DNA of 64,000 bases from Beijerinckiaceae bacterium (GCA_027533425.1 JAPZUD010000007.1:1-64000), one strand, 5' to 3'. Numbered from the stretch's first letter, positions 44,000-53,216 are shown. The notes: generated by a model from the letters alone, not told the origin. A program made the numbers and translations.

Positions 44000-46288
44000 T
44001 TACCGGCGCAAGGCCTCCCAGATCGCCTGTGCATTCGCCGGCATGTCTATATGGCGGATGCCCTTGGCCCGCCGGAGCGCGTCGACGATCGCATTCATGA
44101 CCGCCGGTGCGGCGCCGATCGTCCCGGCCTCGCCGGCCCCCTTCACGCCGATCGCGTTGGTCGTGCAGGGGACGTTGCGCGTCTCGAACTGGAAATTCGG
44201 GATGTCGGTAGCGCGCGGCATGGCATAATCGAGGAAGCTCGCCGTCAGGATCTGGCCCTTCTCGTCCTGCACGAAACGCTCGACCATGGCCTGACCGATG
44301 CCCTGCGCCGCCCCGCCATGGATCTGGCCAGCCAGCAGGATCGGGTTCAGCGTCACGCCGAAATCATCGACGATGACGAAATTGACGATCCGCGTCTCGC
44401 CCGTCTCCGGATCGATCTCGACCTCGCAGACATGCGTGCCGTTCGGATAGGTGGCTTCGGGCGGCCGGAATTCGGCCTGGGTCGAGAGCTTGCCGCGCGC
44501 GGCCGGCAGGGCCGCGATCTCGGCATAGGTCAGGCTGCGGTCGGTCCCGGCAATCCGGACCCGGCCATCGGCAATCTCGAGATCGCCCGTGCCGGCTTCA
44601 AGGGCATGGCCCGCCAGCGTCTTGACGGTCTCGGCCAGCAATTCCGCCGCCCGCGCCACCGCCGCTCCACCGACCGGGATCGAACGCGAACCGCCGGTGC
44701 CCGAACCGGTGGGCGTGTCGTTCGTGTCGCCCTGCTTCACGCGGATCCGCTCCAGCGGCAGATCGAGATGCTGCGCGACAAGCTGGGCATAGGCCGTCTC
44801 GTGGCCCTGGCCGTTTGACTGCGTCCCGATCTTCACGGTGACGTCGCCATTCTTCTCGAGCGTCAGATAGGCCGGCTCGGCAGAACCGCCGCCGCAGGCC
44901 TCGATATAAACGCCAAAGCCGATACCGCGCAGCCTGCCCGCCTTCTTCGAGGCCTTGAGCCGGGCCGGGAAGCCCTTCCAGTCCGCCTTGTCGAGCGCGG
45001 CCTCCATATGGGCGGCGAAATCGCCGGAATCATAGACCCGCCCGGTCACGGTCTTGTAGGGCATCCGGCGTGGCTTGATGAAGTTCAGCTTGCGCAGCTT
45101 GACCCGGTCGAGGCCGGTTTCATCCGCGATGTAATCGACAAGCCGCTCGATCGCGTAGGCCGCTTCCGGCCGGCCGGCGCCGCGATAGGCATCGAAGGGC
45201 ACCGAGTTCGAATAGATGCCCCGGATGCGGGTATAGCCGGCGGGAATGTCATAGACGCCCGTCAGCATGGTCGAGCCGATCCACGGGATATAGGGCCCGT
45301 ATTGCGAGAGATAGGCGCCCATATTGGCGTCCAGCATCACCCGCATCGCAAGGAAGCGGCCCTTCTCGTCCAGCGCCATCTCGGCCCGGGTGAGATTGTC
45401 GCGCCCATGCGCGCAGGCAAAGAAATGCTCGGACCGATCCGACGTCCAGCCGACCGGCGCATCGAGCACCATCGCCGCATGCAGCGCGAGGGGGTATTCG
45501 CGATACATGAAGCTCTTGGTGCCGAAGCCACCGCCGACATCCGGCGTCACCACGCGGAGGGTGGCCGGGTCGATCCGGAAGATGAACTTGGCCAGCGTAT
45601 TGCGGATGCCATGCACGCCCTGGCTGCCGAGCGTCACACGCCAGCCGCCGCCCTTGGCCGGCTCCGCCACGATGGTGCGGGGTTCCATGTAATTGGCAAT
45701 GATCCGGCTGTTGACGATGTCGAGCCCGATGACGCGCGGCGCCTTGGCGAAAATCGCATCGGTCTTCGCCTGGTCACCGAGCACATGATCGAAGGCAACA
45801 TTGCCCGGTGCCTCGGCATGGACGAGCGGCGCCCCCGGCTGGCGGGCCGCCGCGACATCCGAGACGACCGGGGCTTCCTTCCAGCGGATCTCGATCGCCT
45901 CGGCCGCATCCCTGGCCTGGTCGAGCGTCTCCGCCACGATGAAGGCCACCGCCTCGCCGACATGCCGGACCCGGTCTTTCGGCAGGACCGGATAGGATGG
46001 CATCGGCGGCATGGAGCCATTGGTATTCTTGATGGGCGCCTGGCAGGGCAGGTCACCGAGATGGGCCACCTCGGCATGCGTCAGGATCAGCCTCACACCG
46101 GGCATCGCCCGCGCGGCGGCGAGATTCCCGAGGGTGAAAGTCGCGCTGGCAAAGGGCGCCCGCAGCACGAACCCGTGCAGCTGCCCTTTCGCCCGGTAGT
46201 CGGTCGCGTAATGGCCCTGCCCCGTGAGGAAGCGATGGTCTTCCACGCGCGTGAGCGCCTGGCCCATTCCGAATTTCATTGGACGCAT
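44000..46288 (-). CDS. Xanthine dehydrogenase/CoxL-like molybdopterin-binding subunit (form II)
   Basis: The 762-residue molybdenum hydroxylase large subunit has VGEAVAFIVAET, DVGGGFGTKS, AYRGAGRPEA (about residues 366-375), TQSNGQGHETAYAQL and KGAGEAGTIGAAPA with the catalytic Glu near residue 716. AYRGAGR is the form II motif; true CO dehydrogenases carry AYxCSFR. It is therefore not expected to oxidise CO. The FAD (CoxM) and [2Fe-2S] (CoxS) subunit genes are absent on both sides. An ATG 9 bp downstream is an alternative start. Confidence 0.92.
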   Translation of the reverse strand: MRPMKFGMGQALTRVEDHRFLTGQGHYATDYRAKGQLHGFVLRAPFASATFTLGNLAAARAMPGVRLILTHAEVAHLGDLPCQAPIKNTNGSMPPMPSYPVLPKDRVRHVGEAVAFIVAETLDQARDAAEAIEIRWKEAPVVSDVAAARQPGAPLVHAEAPGNVAFDHVLGDQAKTDAIFAKAPRVIGLDIVNSRIIANYMEPRTIVAEPAKGGGWRVTLGSQGVHGIRNTLAKFIFRIDPATLRVVTPDVGGGFGTKSFMYREYPLALHAAMVLDAPVGWTSDRSEHFFACAHGRDNLTRAEMALDEKGRFLAMRVMLDANMGAYLSQYGPYIPWIGSTMLTGVYDIPAGYTRIRGIYSNSVPFDAYRGAGRPEAAYAIERLVDYIADETGLDRVKLRKLNFIKPRRMPYKTVTGRVYDSGDFAAHMEAALDKADWKGFPARLKASKKAGRLRGIGFGVYIEACGGGSAEPAYLTLEKNGDVTVKIGTQSNGQGHETAYAQLVAQHLDLPLERIRVKQGDTNDTPTGSGTGGSRSIPVGGAAVARAAELLAETVKTLAGHALEAGTGDLEIADGRVRIAGTDRSLTYAEIAALPAARGKLSTQAEFRPPEATYPNGTHVCEVEIDPETGETRIVNFVIVDDFGVTLNPILLAGQIHGGAAQGIGQAMVERFVQDEKGQILTASFLDYAMPRATDIPNFQFETRNVPCTTNAIGVKGAGEAGTIGAAPAVMNAIVDALRRAKGIRHIDMPANAQAIWEALRR

Positions 46289-46360
46289 GATGATGCCTGA
46301 AGCGTTGCTGCGGGAGGATTCCCGTCGGTTGCGTTCAGGATAATCCGCTTGGCCGGGCTT

Positions 46361-46675
46361 TCAACCCTGCTCGACCGGCTCTCCGGCGAAAAACCAGTCC
46401 TTGAACCCGCCCCGGTAATGCGCATCGATCGCCCGCCCCTGCTGATGGGCCAGCATGGCCGCCTGCATCGAACGGATCCCCGCCGCGCAGGACAGGACCA
46501 CCCGCTTGCCTTCGGCATCCGGCAGGTCATCGACCGAAAAGCGGGACAAAGGCAGCGAGACTGCGCCGGGAATATGCCCCGCCGCGAATTCATGCGGCTC
46601 GCGCACATCGACCAGCAGGATCGAGCCGCTTTCGAGCCCGGCCTTGATCTCCTCGCGCGTCAGGTCTTCCACCAT
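46361..46675 (-). CDS. Rhodanese-like sulfurtransferase
   Basis: The 104-residue single rhodanese domain has ILLVDVREPHEFAAGHIPGA and an active-site loop CAAGIRS with Cys near residue 63. It could carry persulfide sulfur, for example for the sulfido ligand of the Mo cofactor in the adjacent hydroxylase, but that link is speculative. It lies upstream of the Mo enzyme on the same strand with a 72-bp gap. Confidence 0.9.
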   Translation of the reverse strand: MVEDLTREEIKAGLESGSILLVDVREPHEFAAGHIPGAVSLPLSRFSVDDLPDAEGKRVVLSCAAGIRSMQAAMLAHQQGRAIDAHYRGGFKDWFFAGEPVEQG

Positions 46676-46762
46676 GATGCTGCCCTCCCGGCCACGTCTC
46701 GGCCCGCTGCACCTTGGTTATGCGACAGCCCGTCATGCCGATCAACCGCGTCGGGAAAGCGA

Positions 46763-48082
46763 TCAGCTGAGAAGGCGGACAAGCCACAGCGAAAGCGAAG
46801 GGAAAGCCACGCAGAGCATCAGCCGGACAATATCAACCGCCACGAAAGGCAGTACGCCGCGATAGATCTGCGTGATCGGGATCGTCCGGGCGATGGCCGA
46901 GATGACGAAGACATTGAGCCCGACCGGCGGCGCCACCAGCCCGATCCCCACCACGATCAGCACGAGAATGCCGAACCAGATCGCGACCTCGTCGCTCATC
47001 ATCCCGAAATCGAGCGCTGTGACGATCGGAAAGAAGACCGGGAGGGTGAGCAGGATCATGGCCAGCTCGTCCATCACCGCGCCGAGCACGATATAGAAGG
47101 CCAGCAGCGCGATCAGGACGAGATAGGGCGGCAGGCCCCAGGAGGTGATGGTCTCGGCGGCGTTGGTGGGAAGCTGCGTCAGGGCGAGGAAGCCGTTGAA
47201 GACCTCGGCCCCGAGCAGGATCATGAAGATCATGCCGCAGGTCTCGGCCGACTGGCGCAGCGACAGCCCGAATTTTTCCAGCGTCATCGTCCGCCGGATC
47301 AGCCCGTCCGCCAGCACGGCGACCGCCCCGACCGCCGCCGCCTCGGTCGGGGTGAAGAGGCCGCCATAGATACCCCCGACCACCACGACTGCGATCACGA
47401 TGGAGGACCAGACCCCGCCAAGTGCCTTCAGCCGCTCCGGCCAGGGGAGCGGCGCATGGACCGGCATCGTTTCCGGGTTACGGCGGGCAAGCCACAGGAT
47501 CACCAGGACATAGAACAGGGCAGCCATCAGCCCGGGAACAAGTGCAGCCATGAACAGCTTGACGATGTTCTGTTCCGTCGAGATCGCATAGACGACGAGG
47601 ATCACCGAAGGCGGGATCAGGATGCCCAGCGTGCCGCCCACCGCCACCGTGCCGGCCGCAACGCCGGGCGCATAGCCGTCGCGGATCATTTCCGGCAGGG
47701 CCGCCCGGCCGAACGTGGCCGTGGTGGCGACAGAGGAGCCGCAGATCGCGCCGAAGGCCGTGCAGGAGCCGATCACCGCAACGCCCATGCCGCCGCGCCG
47801 GTGACCGACAAGAGCCGCCATCGCCCGGAACAGACCGGAGGACAGACCGGTCTTTTCGGCGAAGGCGCCCATCAGCACGAAAAGCGGAATGACCGAGAGC
47901 GTGTAGTTCGAGAACAGGTAATAGGGTGTTGTCTTCAGATAGTTGAGGAAGACCGGGGTTCCCACGAAGGAGGCATAGCCCGCCCCGCCGACAACCAGCA
48001 TGGCAAGGCCGACCGGCATGCGGAGACCGATCAGGAGGAGCATCCCGGCAAAGCCGAGCAGGGCGATCGCGTTGCCGCTCAT
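46763..48082 (-). CDS. dctM: TRAP transporter large permease
   Basis: The 439-residue protein has about twelve hydrophobic segments and the DctM hallmarks MPVGLAMLVVGGAGY, GTLGILIPPSVILVVYA and TEAAAVGAV. It uses the sodium or proton gradient to move the ligand handed over by DctP. Third gene of dctPQM; it starts 4 bp after dctQ. Confidence 0.94.
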   Translation of the reverse strand: MSGNAIALLGFAGMLLLIGLRMPVGLAMLVVGGAGYASFVGTPVFLNYLKTTPYYLFSNYTLSVIPLFVLMGAFAEKTGLSSGLFRAMAALVGHRRGGMGVAVIGSCTAFGAICGSSVATTATFGRAALPEMIRDGYAPGVAAGTVAVGGTLGILIPPSVILVVYAISTEQNIVKLFMAALVPGLMAALFYVLVILWLARRNPETMPVHAPLPWPERLKALGGVWSSIVIAVVVVGGIYGGLFTPTEAAAVGAVAVLADGLIRRTMTLEKFGLSLRQSAETCGMIFMILLGAEVFNGFLALTQLPTNAAETITSWGLPPYLVLIALLAFYIVLGAVMDELAMILLTLPVFFPIVTALDFGMMSDEVAIWFGILVLIVVGIGLVAPPVGLNVFVISAIARTIPITQIYRGVLPFVAVDIVRLMLCVAFPSLSLWLVRLLS

Positions 48083-48086
48083 GCTG

Positions 48087-48611
48087 TCACCGTGTGCTGG
48101 GGGAGAAAAGCCCGGTCAGGCCGCGCCACAAGGCCAGCCCCGCCAGGAAAAAGCAGAGCGCGGTGCAGGTCCAGACCGCCGGTGCCAGGGGCAGGCCCAA
48201 CACCATCGAGCGTGTGCCGGACTGCACCATGCCGAGCGCCCCCTGGCCCAGTTGCCAGGCCATGAGGCCGAGAACCAGCCCGGCCACGATCTCCCAGAGG
48301 GCATCGACCCGCGCCTTCCAGAGCGGCGACCATTTCTGCGAGGCGGCATCGACGATGACATGCCCCTTCCGCGCCTGGCACAAGGGCAGGAAACAGAAGA
48401 CCGACACCGCTGTCAGCATCTGGGCGAGTTCGAAATCCCCCGGCACGCCCGCGCCACCCACCCAGCGCGAGCGCAGGGCAATGCTGGTCACGACCATAAG
48501 CGCAAGACCGACCGACAGCAGCCCCCCCGCCATGGCGACGAGGGCCGCGATCCGGCCGATCCGCGAATCCGGCGCGCCGGCCGAAGCCGGCGCTTCCGTT
48601 CCGACGCTCAT
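48087..48611 (-). CDS. dctQ: TRAP transporter small permease
   Basis: The 174-residue protein has four predicted membrane segments (IAALVAMAGGLLSVGLALMV; FELAQMLTAVSVFCFLPLCQ; VDALWEIVAGLVLGLMAW; WTCTALCFFLAGLALW). The layout and the conserved central segment with RKGHVIVD fit DctQ. It overlaps dctP by ATGA and precedes dctM. Confidence 0.92.
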   Translation of the reverse strand: MSVGTEAPASAGAPDSRIGRIAALVAMAGGLLSVGLALMVVTSIALRSRWVGGAGVPGDFELAQMLTAVSVFCFLPLCQARKGHVIVDAASQKWSPLWKARVDALWEIVAGLVLGLMAWQLGQGALGMVQSGTRSMVLGLPLAPAVWTCTALCFFLAGLALWRGLTGLFSPSTR

Positions 48612-49654
48612 GCGCGGGCAGCTTCGGCGATCATGGATTCAGCCGCAGCCAGCAGCTTGCCACCATCGAGGCCCCGGTCCTTCATGCCCTTCAGCCAGGC
48701 TTCGCGCACCGGCTCGACCGCCTTGCGCCAGCGGATATTCTCCTCGACGGAGAGCGTGGTGATCGTGTTGCCGCGCTTGCGGACCATGTCCGACACCGCC
48801 ACGGCCTGGTCATCCCAGACCTTGCCGGCCATGCGCGCGGCAAATTCGCCGGAATTCTTGTCGAGGACGGCGCGGAGATCCGCCGGCATGGCCTGGTATT
48901 TGGCCTTGTTCATCGCCAGCACGAAGGTCGCGACATAGAAGGTCGGCGAGCCGGGAATTTCCAGATGGTTCTTGACAAGCTCATGCACCTTGATCGCCGG
49001 CACCACTTCCCATGGCACGACGCAGCCATCGATGACGCGCTGGGCAAGACTTTCCGGAACCTGCGGGATCGGCATGCCGACAGCCGTGGCGCCCAGCGCC
49101 TTGAGCGCCTCGCCGGCCAGCCGCGTCGGGAAGCGGATCTTCAGCCCCGTCAGATCTTCCATCTTGGCGACCGGCTTGTTGGTATGGATGAGCCCGTGAT
49201 CATGCGACCAGAAGCAGATCGGATGGACGTCCTTGAACTCGTCCCGGAGATACTGGTCGGCAAACTTCTGCAGCGCGATCGAATTCGGCAGCGCGCTCTT
49301 GGCCGGCACGAAGGGAAGTTCGAAAGTCTCGATCCCCGGGAACCGGCCCGGCGTGTTGCCCGGCAGCGTCCAGACAAGGTCAGCCACGCCGTCGCGCGCC
49401 TGGTCGAAAAGCTGCGGCGGAGCGCCACCGAGCTGCATCGACGGGAAGATGTCGATCTTGATCCGGCTGTTCGATTCCGCAGCCACCTTGTCAGCCCAGG
49501 GCTTCAGGAAGCGGGCATGCCCATTCGAGACCGGAGGCAGGAAGTGATGCATCTTCAGTGTCACTTCGGCGGCATTGGCCCGCGTGACACGAAGAACGGC
49601 CGGGGCGGCAACGCCCAGGGCCGCAAGGCGCATGGCCTGACGACGATCAATCAT
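48608..49654 (-). CDS. dctP: TRAP transporter substrate-binding protein
   Basis: The 348-residue periplasmic protein has a twin-arginine-like signal (DRRQAMRLAALG) cleaved near ANAAE. VTLKMHHFLPPVSNGHARFLKPWADKV and LKIRFPTRLAGEALKALGATAVGMP (ligand carboxylate Arg) mark the DctP fold. QRVIDGCVVPWEVVP is typical of a clade whose ligands are aromatic or other organic acids; the exact ligand is unknown. GGGAGGGAG precedes the ATG. First gene of dctPQM. Confidence 0.92.
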   Translation of the reverse strand: MIDRRQAMRLAALGVAAPAVLRVTRANAAEVTLKMHHFLPPVSNGHARFLKPWADKVAAESNSRIKIDIFPSMQLGGAPPQLFDQARDGVADLVWTLPGNTPGRFPGIETFELPFVPAKSALPNSIALQKFADQYLRDEFKDVHPICFWSHDHGLIHTNKPVAKMEDLTGLKIRFPTRLAGEALKALGATAVGMPIPQVPESLAQRVIDGCVVPWEVVPAIKVHELVKNHLEIPGSPTFYVATFVLAMNKAKYQAMPADLRAVLDKNSGEFAARMAGKVWDDQAVAVSDMVRKRGNTITTLSVEENIRWRKAVEPVREAWLKGMKDRGLDGGKLLAAAESMIAEAARA

Positions 49655-49797
49655 GTCGGATCTCCCTCCCGGAATTGGTTGCATGCGAGACTGACCGGCT
49701 CGCTTGCCCCGGAATGAAGCCGGAACACGCGCATTAGGCAAGCCCTTTCGACCATTCTCGGGGCTTTTGTTCGCATGCCCGGGAATCGGCCCCCGCA

Positions 49798-50604
49798 TCA
49801 GACGGGCAGGGATTCACCCTCCCGGGCGAGGCCCGATCCGGGGCGCACGCGCGCAAGCTCCTGCTCCCGCTGGGACATCAGTTCGTCGTCATGGACCGGG
49901 TTGTGGTGAAAACCGACCAGCCGGGCAACATGGGCTGCATCCGCCAGCTGCAAGGCCCCCGCGATCGTGGCATGGCCCCAGCCGCGCCGGACCTCGCGTT
50001 CCGATTCGGTGAACATCGTGTCATGCACCAGCAGGTCCGCCCCGCGCGCAAAGGCGACCCACGCGGAATCCGGCTGCTCGGGTTCTTCGAGATCCGTCGC
50101 GTAGACGAGGGAGCGGGCGCCATCCGACACCCGGAAGGCAGTGGACCCGCCGGGATGTTCCAGCGGGTGCATGCGGATTTGCAGGGCGCCGGCCTCGAAA
50201 GCCGCGCCAGCCGCGTGCTGATGGCAGGCCGTCCGCCCGAGAACCCCCGCAATGCCGGCCGGAAAATAGGGCGGTGACAGGATCGCGGCGACCAGCGCTT
50301 CCAGCCCGAGGCCGCATTCGGGCGCGGCATGGATGCGCAGATCGGTCTCCGCTGGCAGGCTCATGAGCAGATAGGGCAAGCCCATTACATGGTCATGATG
50401 GAAATGGCTCAGCAGGATATCGACCGCGCGCGGCGGGCTCGCCTCGAGCGCCCGCGCCAGCGCGGTGGCACCCGTCCCGGCATCCAGCACCAGCAGGTGA
50501 TCACCGGAACGGACCGAGAGGCAGGCCGTATGATGGCCGAACCGGCTGAAGGCCATCCCGGAGGCCGGATGCGATCCGCGCGCCCCCCAAACGTCTAGAT
50601 GCAT
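49798..50604 (-). CDS. MBL-fold metallo-hydrolase
   Basis: The 268-residue beta-lactamase-fold hydrolase has the metal site SHFHHDHVMGLPY near residue 66, VYATDLEE (bridging Asp) near 167 and GHATIAGALQLA with a late His. The opening (WGARGSHPASG.., FGHHTACLSV) resembles cyclic-nucleotide-phosphodiesterase-like or RNase Z-like MBL proteins. The substrate is unknown. Confidence 0.87.
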   Translation of the reverse strand: MHLDVWGARGSHPASGMAFSRFGHHTACLSVRSGDHLLVLDAGTGATALARALEASPPRAVDILLSHFHHDHVMGLPYLLMSLPAETDLRIHAAPECGLGLEALVAAILSPPYFPAGIAGVLGRTACHQHAAGAAFEAGALQIRMHPLEHPGGSTAFRVSDGARSLVYATDLEEPEQPDSAWVAFARGADLLVHDTMFTESEREVRRGWGHATIAGALQLADAAHVARLVGFHHNPVHDDELMSQREQELARVRPGSGLAREGESLPV

Positions 50605-50651
50605 GATGTGTCCCCAGGCTGTTCAGGAGCCGGGATCCTGCAGAATGCGCA

Positions 50652-50689
50652 GAGGGCCGGCAGTGCGACATCGCACAAAGCCGGCCCTC
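50652..50689. terminator. Large hairpin downstream of the sugar transferase gene
   Basis: GAGGGCCGGC (50652-50661) pairs perfectly with GCCGGCCCTC (50680-50689), and inside GTGCGA pairs with TCGCAC. There is no U-tract on either strand, so it is at best an atypical terminator or an mRNA 3' end protector for the minus-strand gene ending at 50723. Confidence 0.5.
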
Positions 50690-50722
50690 GCGAGGGGGAG
50701 CGACGGCCCTCTTGAACGGGAT

Positions 50723-52198
50723 TCAGTAGGCGTTCTTGGTATTGAACAGCGAGAGCGGGGTCATGGCGAGGATGTAGAGATCGAGCGGGAGCGACCAGTT
50801 CTCGATGTAATAGAGGTCATGCTCGACGCGCCGCTCGATCTTCTCGAGTGTGTCGGTCTCGCCGCGCCAGCCATTGATCTGCGCCCAGCCGGTAATGCCG
50901 GGCTTCATGCGATGGCGGGCATAATAGCCATCGACCACATCCTGGTAGAGCTGGTTGGCCGCCTTGGACTGCGTGGCATGCGGCCGGGGCCCGACCAGCG
51001 AGAGTTCGCCCCGCAGCACGTTGATCAGCTGCGGCAATTCGTCGATCGAGGTCTTGCGGATGAACCGTCCCACCCGCGTCACGCGCGGATCGTCCTTCGT
51101 CACCTGTTTCGCACCATGGGCGTCGGTCCGGTCGGTATACATCGAGCGGAATTTCAGCACGCCGATAATGTTGTTGTTGAACCCGTAGCGTTGCTGGCGG
51201 AAGAGCACCGGCCCCTTTGATTCAAGCTTCACCGCAAGCGCCACGGCCAGCATCAGCGGCGAAAGGACGACCAGCGCGATTGCCGCCACCACGCGGTCGA
51301 ACATCGCCTTGAGCGCCGAGTTCCAGTCCGAGAGCGGACGGTCGAACACGGCCAGGAACGGCACATCGCCGATATAGGTGTAGGCGCGCTTCGACAGTTT
51401 CAGCCGTGAAGCATGGGCAGCGATGCGCACATCGATCGGCAATTGCCAGAGCTTCTTGACGAGATGGAGGATGCGCTCTTCTGCCGTGGCCGGCAGCGCG
51501 ATGATCAGCAGATCGACCGATTGCTCCCGGCAATAGGATTCCAGCTCGTCGAAGGTCCCGATCTTGCGGTACACATCGACAGAATCGGGCGAGCGTTCGC
51601 CGCCCCGGTCATCGAAGACGCCGAGAATGCGGATCGCCCGGTTGCCCGAGCGTGAAAGCCGCCGGATCAGGTCTTCGGCCGGCTTGCCGCCGCCGACAAT
51701 CACCGCGCGTCGCGCCAGATCCCCGCGCATTTCCGCTTCGGAGATCGCCACCGAGGCCAGCAACCGGAAGAAGACCAGCAGCACGAGGCTGAAGAGCAGC
51801 CAGCCCAGCAACCACAGGCGCAGCGCCATGATGTCAAAGCCGATCAGGAAGAGCAGCCCCGTCATGACAACGAAGGCACCGCCCAACGCATAGATGACGG
51901 ATTTGATCTGCCTCGGCAGCATGGCCAGCGCGGCGAGCGTGTAGCCCCAGAGCCGCTGCAGGAAATAGACAGTCAACCCTGTCACCGATGCGACGAGGAG
52001 GAAAGCCGTTCCGTCGCCACCGAAACTGGCCGGCAGGAAGGCCATGGCGCTCCAGAGCCCGCAGCCGACCAGAGTCATGATGTCGAAGATCAGGACCAGG
52101 CCGATGATCTTCTGCTTGGATGCCTGCCGGATCCAACCGGCCAAGCGGTCCGACAGCGTGGCACCCGGCCTTTCGCGCTCCGTCAAGTCCAGCGACAT
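50723..52198 (-). CDS. Polyprenyl-phosphate sugar-1-phosphate transferase (WcaJ/PssY-type)
   Basis: The 491-residue enzyme initiates exopolysaccharide repeat-unit assembly by moving glucose-1-phosphate or a similar sugar phosphate to undecaprenyl phosphate. It has four N-terminal membrane segments, a CoA_binding_3-like Rossmann domain (AVIVGGGKPAEDLIRRLSRSG) and a fifth segment leading into the catalytic part: GPVLFRQQRYGFNNNIIGVLKFRSM, SIDELPQLINVLRGELSLVGPRPH and GITGWAQINGWRGET. The ATG at 52198 follows GTGGAG; an in-frame TTG at 52237 is less likely. No other polysaccharide genes adjoin it. Confidence 0.92.
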   Translation of the reverse strand: MSLDLTERERPGATLSDRLAGWIRQASKQKIIGLVLIFDIMTLVGCGLWSAMAFLPASFGGDGTAFLLVASVTGLTVYFLQRLWGYTLAALAMLPRQIKSVIYALGGAFVVMTGLLFLIGFDIMALRLWLLGWLLFSLVLLVFFRLLASVAISEAEMRGDLARRAVIVGGGKPAEDLIRRLSRSGNRAIRILGVFDDRGGERSPDSVDVYRKIGTFDELESYCREQSVDLLIIALPATAEERILHLVKKLWQLPIDVRIAAHASRLKLSKRAYTYIGDVPFLAVFDRPLSDWNSALKAMFDRVVAAIALVVLSPLMLAVALAVKLESKGPVLFRQQRYGFNNNIIGVLKFRSMYTDRTDAHGAKQVTKDDPRVTRVGRFIRKTSIDELPQLINVLRGELSLVGPRPHATQSKAANQLYQDVVDGYYARHRMKPGITGWAQINGWRGETDTLEKIERRVEHDLYYIENWSLPLDLYILAMTPLSLFNTKNAY

Positions 52199-52299
52199 AC
52201 CCAAACTCCACCTTCTGGACCGGACATTATTCGACAACCTTGGCGATTCCGTTAATCGGATAGTTTGAATAGACTGGTATTCGCTAAATTTACGATTTG

Positions 52300-52382
52300 T
52301 TTGCCATAATTCTGCCCTCAGTTCGCCAAAGTTAACTTTTGTTCAATCATGAATTTCCATTTGCCACAATTCGCCACAATTC
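52300..52382. promoter_or_regulatory. AT-rich divergent regulatory region with TTYGCCAYAATTC repeats
   Basis: The 299-bp gap 52199-52497 separates the sugar transferase (minus) from the outer-membrane barrel gene (plus). TTTGCCATAATTC (52300-52312), TTTGCCACAATTC (52360-52372) and TTCGCCACAATTC (52370-52382) are close copies, with a fourth weaker one, TTCGCCAAAGTT, at 52322-52333. The last two overlap by three bases. The region is strikingly AT-rich for this genome. It looks like a multi-site operator, perhaps for an H-NS-like or MucR/Ros-type regulator; the factor is a guess. Confidence 0.6.
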
Positions 52383-52497
52383 AGACAAGGCCTGACTACA
52401 AATGGCAAACCTATTGTTACCTGAAAGCTACAGACACGGCGATGCATTCGTCATACTTGCTGCAGCCAGACGGATTTGTCTTATGGAAGGAGTTCCC

Positions 52498-53160
52498 ATG
52501 AAAAAGATTCTGCTCGCGACCACGCTGCTGGCCGGCGCGATGGCCTCGGCCCAGGCGGCTGATCTCGCCACCCGCAAGTCGCCCCCGCCGGCGGCCCTCC
52601 CGGTCATGGCGCAGTATAACTGGACCGGCTTCTACGCCGGTATCCAGGGCGGCGGCGGTTTCGGTGGCAACAGCCGTCATACCAATGGCGCGCTGCGCTC
52701 GGGCCAGATCGAACTGAGCGGCGGCCTCGTCGGCGTGACGCTCGGCTACAACCAGCAGTTCGGCAATTTCGTTGCCGGTATCGAAGGTGACTACGCCTGG
52801 TCGAGCCTGAACGGCTCGAGCGGCACGAACTGCGCAGCACCGGGCTGCAAGACCGACATCCGCTCGTTCGGCACGCTGCGTGGCCGCCTCGGCTACTCGT
52901 TCGACCGCATCATGCCGTATGTCACCGGCGGTCTCGCCATCGCCGACATCAAGCACTCGGCCGGCGCCCTCTCCGGCTCGGATTTCCGCGCCGGCTGGGC
53001 CATCGGTGGTGGTGTCGAAGCCGCACTGACCCGCAACATCTCGGTCAAGGGTGAATACCTCTATTATGATTTCGCCCGCCAGACCTACAATTCGGCCGGC
53101 AACCTTGGCGCCAATGCCAACGGCCACATCCTCCGCGCCGGCGTGAACTACAAGTTCTGA
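52498..53160 (+). CDS. Omp25-like outer-membrane beta-barrel protein
   Basis: The 220-residue protein has a signal peptide (1-20, ending AQAAD) and an eight-stranded barrel pattern: WTGFYAGIQGGGGFG, GGLVGVTLGYNQQFGNFVAGIEGDYAW, LRGRLGYSFDRIMPYVTGGLA, FRAGWAIGGGVE, and the C-terminal aromatic ILRAGVNYKF. This is the alphaproteobacterial Omp25/Omp31/RopB group. A strong AAGGAG lies 7 bp before the ATG at 52498. A strong terminator follows. Confidence 0.92.
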   Translation: MKKILLATTLLAGAMASAQAADLATRKSPPPAALPVMAQYNWTGFYAGIQGGGGFGGNSRHTNGALRSGQIELSGGLVGVTLGYNQQFGNFVAGIEGDYAWSSLNGSSGTNCAAPGCKTDIRSFGTLRGRLGYSFDRIMPYVTGGLAIADIKHSAGALSGSDFRAGWAIGGGVEAALTRNISVKGEYLYYDFARQTYNSAGNLGANANGHILRAGVNYKF

Positions 53161-53189
53161 CCGGACGGCACGGAAACAGCACGAACACG

Positions 53190-53216
53190 AACCCCGGCTC
53201 CGGCCGGGGTTTTTTT
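53190..53216 (+). terminator. Rho-independent terminator after the outer-membrane barrel gene
   Basis: AACCCCGGC pairs with GCCGGGGTT around loop TCCG, followed by an unbroken T run. It lies 29 bp past the stop. Confidence 0.93.

Noticed and set aside
44000-46288. Annotation as aerobic carbon monoxide dehydrogenase large subunit
   Set aside because: The active-site loop is AYRGAGR (form II), not AYxCSFR, and the medium and small subunit genes are missing.
46349-48265. Plus-strand frame of about 638 codons opposite dctM
   Set aside because: Full of His/Asp/Arg/Gln runs typical of the complement of membrane-protein coding DNA; no domain visible.
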